Below are positions 5,329 to 8,148 of a stretch of 8,148 nucleotides of DNA, one piece after another (positions within the stretch are counted from its first letter, which is position 1; every line of letters starts with the position of its first letter). A model generated the notes under the pieces. That model was not told the origin of the DNA. It did no database searches and saw nothing but the letters and a program-made list of their open reading frames with translations. The translations under genes were made by a program, and so were the position numbers. Source of the DNA: DMER01 sp003451645 (GTDB lineage Bacteria; Pseudomonadota; Alphaproteobacteria; Micropepsales; Micropepsaceae). The stretch is taken from assembly GCA_031976175.1 (NCBI GenBank), contig DALYLR010000078.1, positions 1-8,148 of the forward strand, in the 5' to 3' direction.

Positions 5329-7857
5329 ATGTCTATGGGCGATGTTAAAGCTGCGCTGGCCGCGCTTCCGGAAGACGAGCGTGCCGAGCTCATCAAGCTA
5401 TTGGAGCAGCTGGACCGCGCCACAAAGGGCAAGGTAGAGCGGGAAAACTTCGCTGCTTTCCGCTCCCTCATGTATCCAGACTATGTCGATGGCGCACATC
5501 TGCGCATCATGGCTGATGCCTTCAACAGAATAGCCGAAGGAAAACTAAAAAGACTAATAATTACAATGCCGCCTAGGCACGCGCTGGCGATTGACACGCC
5601 GATCCCAACTCCGAATGGTTTTGTTCAGATGGGAGACCTAAAAGTCGGAGATTACGTTTATGGGCCAGATGGTCTGCCAACAAAAGTTTTAGGGAAAAGC
5701 GAAGTTTTTCTCAATTCTGATTGTTACAAAGTAACAACCAACGACGGCGCGTCTGTTATTTGTGATGCGGATCATGTGTGGACATGTAGCCTCAATAGGC
5801 CAAAATACACAAGCCAAGGTGCAGGCGCTCGCTCGGAATTCAAAGAGTATTCTACAGAATATCTGCACCAAAGACAGGAAAACACATCAGAAAAAAGGTC
5901 TCCAAGGCTGCCTATGGCGTCTCCTGTAAAATACAAAACAGAAGAATTGCCAATCGACCCCTACTTTCTTGGACTCTGGCTCGGCGACGGGTCGACGCGC
6001 GTAACTCAAGTTACTTGTAACGACGACGACGCCCGATACACAATCGAGCGCCTGAAGTCTCTCGGCCTTGATGTTTCAAAATTATCATCAAAATATAATT
6101 ATGGAATAAAGGGCGTCAGAAAAAACTTTACGTCTCTGAATTTGTTTAAAAACAAACACATACCGACAATTTACAAAACCGCCTCTGTGTCTCAGCGGAT
6201 CGAGCTCATTCGCGGGCTCATGGATTCGGACGGTAATGTTTCGAAAAAAGGTCAGTGTTTTTTCAACAACACTGACGAAAAAATTGTCGATGACTTTATT
6301 GAGATACTGAGAAGCTTAGGCATAAAAGCGTCCAAGCAGCGCACAGCTTCCTATTTGAATGGCGCTAGGCATAAAGACTGCTTCAAAGCAAGTTTTTATA
6401 TGAAAGATTGCTGCCACCTTCCAAGAAAAAAAGAAAGAACTATAGAGACAAAAAGGCCGTTTAGATATCTTGAGAAAATAGAAAAATGCGCTTCTGTGCC
6501 AGTTCAATGCATAAAGGTGGAGCGCGAAGACGGTCTTTTTCTGGCTGGACGCGGCTATATAGTTACTCATAATTCAAAATCAATAAACACATCCGTTCTG
6601 CTTCCGGCATGGTTTATAGGAAAGCATCCTCACAAGAAAATCATGCAGGTTTCCAACACGGCCGAGCTCGCGCAGGGCTTTGGCCGTCAAGTCAAGAACA
6701 TGATCCAGAGCAGAGCCTACAAGGATGTATTTCCAGATGTTAGACTGGCAGCGGACTCCACGGCCGCTGGCCGATGGAACACTAACAAAAATGGCGAGTA
6801 CTATGCNNNNNNNNNNGGCGTCCATGGATCGATTGCTGGACGCGGTGCAGATATTTTAATTGTTGACGACCCGCACTCGGAAGCCGAGGCGCTCGCGGCC
6901 GAGGCGGGCGACCAGTCTGTTTACGACAAGGCCTATCACTGGTACATGCTGGCCCGCCAGCGTCTTCAGCCGGGTGGAGCGATCATTGTTACGGCTACGA
7001 GATGGTCCCAGCGTGACCTTGTCGCCCAGATACTCAAGGCTGAAAAAGAGCGCGGCGAGTCCGAATGGGAAGTCATTGATTTTCCAGCCATCCTCCCCAG
7101 CGGCAAGCAGCTGTGGCCGGAATTCTGGTCACTGAAGGAACTCAACGCCGTCAAGGACGAACTGCCGATCCATCGCTGGAGCGCTCAGTACCAGCAGAAC
7201 CCGGTCTCGATTGGCGCTGCCCTCATCAAATCCAACTGGTGGCGGAAGTGGGATGTCGATGAACGCGGCAAGCTTCCCGAGATGGAATACATCATCCAGT
7301 CATGGGATACCGCGACCACGGCCAATACCCGCTCCAACTTCTCGGCATGCACGACTTGGGGGATGTTCTACGCGCGCGGGCCGGGCGGTAGAGATTACCC
7401 GCAGTTCATACTTCTCGATGCGTTCCGTGCCCGTCTCGAATTTCCCGATCTTAAACAAAAGGCAAAGGAGCTCAACGCCAAGTTCAAGCCCGATGCGCTG
7501 CTTATCGAAAACACCGCGCAGGGCACATCCCTCATCCCGGAGCTCAGGCTGGCCGGCCTGCCGGTCACGCCGTTCAATCCCGGCCGCGTCAAGAACGACA
7601 AAATTCTTCGCGTAAATGGCGTCAGCGATATTTTCAAATCAGGACAGATATGGTACGTTCCGTCCAAACAAGCTGACGAAGTCATTGCTCAGTTTGAGGC
7701 TTTCCCCAATTCAGGAGACGGGGACGACTACGTTGACTCCTGCACACAAGCCATTGCGACGGCCCGCGCCGGGGGCGTCATCCGCCTTGAGCGCGATGAG
7801 GATTGGACCGAAGATTCCCAATCCAAGCCCGGAAACAGATATTATTCCGTATTCTAG
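5329..7857 (+). CDS. terL: Terminase large subunit (TerL) precursor interrupted by an intein
   Basis: The packaging motor ATPase and nuclease of a tailed phage pumps DNA into the prohead through the portal and cuts it. The precursor is 842 residues counting the ten Ns; removing the intein (85-415) leaves about 511, a normal TerL length. The N-terminal extein ends IITMPPRH (residues 77-84), and the C-terminal extein begins SKSINTSVLLPAW at residue 416, together giving Walker A PPRHSKS. Walker B is DILIVDDPHSE (508-518), and the coupling motif VTATRW is at 554-559. The nuclease domain shows Asp660 (SWDTA), Glu727 (LLIENTAQG) and the acidic DDYVD cluster (799-803), the three metal-binding positions expected. 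The start at 5329 is favoured over ATG 5335 by Shine-Dalgarno spacing. Ten Ns lie just before Walker B. I take the next gene to be the portal gene, which is the expected order. Confidence 0.93.
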   Translation: MSMGDVKAALAALPEDERAELIKLLEQLDRATKGKVERENFAAFRSLMYPDYVDGAHLRIMADAFNRIAEGKLKRLIITMPPRHALAIDTPIPTPNGFVQMGDLKVGDYVYGPDGLPTKVLGKSEVFLNSDCYKVTTNDGASVICDADHVWTCSLNRPKYTSQGAGARSEFKEYSTEYLHQRQENTSEKRSPRLPMASPVKYKTEELPIDPYFLGLWLGDGSTRVTQVTCNDDDARYTIERLKSLGLDVSKLSSKYNYGIKGVRKNFTSLNLFKNKHIPTIYKTASVSQRIELIRGLMDSDGNVSKKGQCFFNNTDEKIVDDFIEILRSLGIKASKQRTASYLNGARHKDCFKASFYMKDCCHLPRKKERTIETKRPFRYLEKIEKCASVPVQCIKVEREDGLFLAGRGYIVTHNSKSINTSVLLPAWFIGKHPHKKIMQVSNTAELAQGFGRQVKNMIQSRAYKDVFPDVRLAADSTAAGRWNTNKNGEYYXXXXGVHGSIAGRGADILIVDDPHSEAEALAAEAGDQSVYDKAYHWYMLARQRLQPGGAIIVTATRWSQRDLVAQILKAEKERGESEWEVIDFPAILPSGKQLWPEFWSLKELNAVKDELPIHRWSAQYQQNPVSIGAALIKSNWWRKWDVDERGKLPEMEYIIQSWDTATTANTRSNFSACTTWGMFYARGPGGRDYPQFILLDAFRARLEFPDLKQKAKELNAKFKPDALLIENTAQGTSLIPELRLAGLPVTPFNPGRVKNDKILRVNGVSDIFKSGQIWYVPSKQADEVIAQFEAFPNSGDGDDYVDSCTQAIATARAGGVIRLERDEDWTEDSQSKPGNRYYSVF
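5581..6573 (+). other. Class 3 intein with LAGLIDADG homing endonuclease, inside TerL Walker A
   Basis: A 331-residue insertion (TerL precursor residues 85-415) begins ALAIDTPIPTPNGF (block A) and ends GYIVTHN before Ser416. Block B is VICDADHVW, with His149 and, two residues on, Trp151. Block F is PVQCIKVEREDGLFLAG, with Cys394 in place of the usual Asp. Block G has Thr413, His414 and Asn415. Position 1 is Ala, so it cannot act as the first nucleophile. Ala1 together with Trp at B:12, Cys at F:4 and Thr at G:5 is the signature of class 3 inteins (the Tori and Perler definition). In those, the block F Cys attacks the upstream splice junction, the N-extein moves to the +1 residue (here Ser), and Asn cyclisation completes splicing. 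All needed residues are present, so splicing should work. The insertion site lies between His and Ser of the ATP-binding loop. Confidence 0.9.
5962..6243 (+). other. LAGLIDADG (DOD) homing endonuclease motifs within the intein
   Basis: Two dodecapeptide motifs are intact: YFLGLWLGDG (precursor residues 212-221, with Asp220) and LIRGLMDSDG (293-302, with Asp301). They are about 80 residues apart, the usual spacing for a monomeric two-motif enzyme. Each motif ends with the acidic residue that holds a catalytic metal ion. The expected target is the intein-free TerL site around the Walker A codons. The DNA is AT-rich here (hand count 20/60 G+C at 6061-6120), unlike most of TerL. No frameshift or stop is seen, so the endonuclease looks functional, though activity cannot be judged from sequence. 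Confidence 0.85.
6807..6816. other. Assembly gap (10 Ns) inside TerL
   Basis: Ten Ns interrupt the coding frame between NGEYYA and GVHGSIAGRGAD. The frame is kept on both sides. From memory, TerL relatives usually have one residue between EYYA and GV, so the real gap may be nearer 4 nt (same frame) than 10. Residue numbers downstream would then fall by two. Confidence 0.95.
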
Positions 7858-7871
7858 GCATTGGATAGATC

Positions 7872-8148
7872 ATGCTCAACGTAGGCAAGCCCCTCAGGAC
7901 TCCCGACGACATCCTTGTGGAAATCGAGGATGACGGCAATGAATCCTCAAAAAATTCACAAGTTGTTTTTGATGTTGAGCCGGGAGCTCTTTCTCCGTTC
8001 GAAGAGCAGGAGAAGATGCTTTCCGAGCTTGGTCTCGGTCGCGTTACAGAAAACGAAGACGGATCGATCACTGTCGAATTTGGCGAGGATGACGAAGACA
8101 AGGAAGCCATCAGCGGAGAGTTTGACCAGAACCTAGCCGAAGTTCTGA
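7872..8148 (+). CDS. Probable portal protein, N-terminal part only
   Basis: A frame opens at ATG 7872, with an in-frame TAG at 7866 that rules out an earlier start, and runs off the end of the window; 92 codons are visible. The Shine-Dalgarno sequence is weak (GGAT at 7863-7866). The visible part is very acidic (VEIEDDGNE, VEFGEDDEDKEAISGEF) and ends EFDQNLAEVL. An acidic N-terminus followed by F-D-x-N-L-A-E is, from memory, how a family of phage portal proteins begins before its conserved core, and the position 14 nt after TerL is typical for the portal gene. The portal is the dodecameric ring through which DNA enters the capsid. The conserved core lies outside the window, so the call rests on position and the short tail motif. 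Confidence 0.6.
   Translation, partial: MLNVGKPLRTPDDILVEIEDDGNESSKNSQVVFDVEPGALSPFEEQEKMLSELGLGRVTENEDGSITVEFGEDDEDKEAISGEFDQNLAEVL

Noticed and set aside
7211..7615. + strand 134-codon frame within the TerL nuclease region
   Set aside because: It overlaps the conserved nuclease domain in another frame, and its Arg/Ser/Pro-rich translation is typical of a GC-rich shadow.
1..8148. tRNA genes, CRISPR arrays, insertion sequences, attachment sites
   Set aside because: I looked for clover-leaf signatures, regularly spaced repeats, transposase motifs and long direct repeats and saw none.

Overview
The window looks like part of the genome of a tailed double-stranded DNA phage, either free or integrated. 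All 18 genes lie on the + strand, are tightly packed, and often overlap. The right end has the packaging order: large terminase (TerL), then what I read as the start of the portal gene. Shine-Dalgarno sequences are strong (GGAG, AAGGAG) and base composition is moderately GC-rich, so a proteobacterial host is likely. I cannot name the host or the phage. A run of ten Ns inside TerL shows that this is a draft or scaffolded assembly.

Positions 1-3469 hold a train of mostly tiny genes joined by TGATG, TAATG and 8-11 nt overlaps. They are a truncated zinc-ligand protein, a 176-aa protein with a low-complexity tail, a two-helix membrane protein, several 60-86 aa proteins (one with four cysteines), a 56-aa single-helix membrane protein, and a 302-aa protein of unknown role whose 3' third turns AT-rich. 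Positions 3481-4047 encode an unrecognised 188-aa protein with a Pro-rich tail, followed by an A/T-armed hairpin that may be a weak terminator.

Positions 4091-5283 hold a small two-helix membrane protein, a proteasome-beta/HslV-like N-terminal-nucleophile hydrolase, and two small proteins of 76 and 74 aa directly upstream of TerL. Either of these two could stand where a small terminase subunit usually sits, but neither is recognisable as one.

Positions 5329-7857 encode TerL, the packaging ATPase and nuclease. Its Walker A motif is split by a 331-aa intein (5581-6573) that also carries a two-motif LAGLIDADG homing endonuclease. The intein starts with Ala and has the Trp (block B), Cys (block F) and Thr (block G) triplet that defines the rare class 3 splicing mechanism. 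Splicing would restore PPRHSKS, so TerL should have no ATPase activity until the intein is removed. The host gene is locally AT-rich on both sides of the insertion, as homing with co-conversion could produce. The TerL ribosome binding site forms one arm of an exact inverted repeat. The window ends inside the presumed portal gene.
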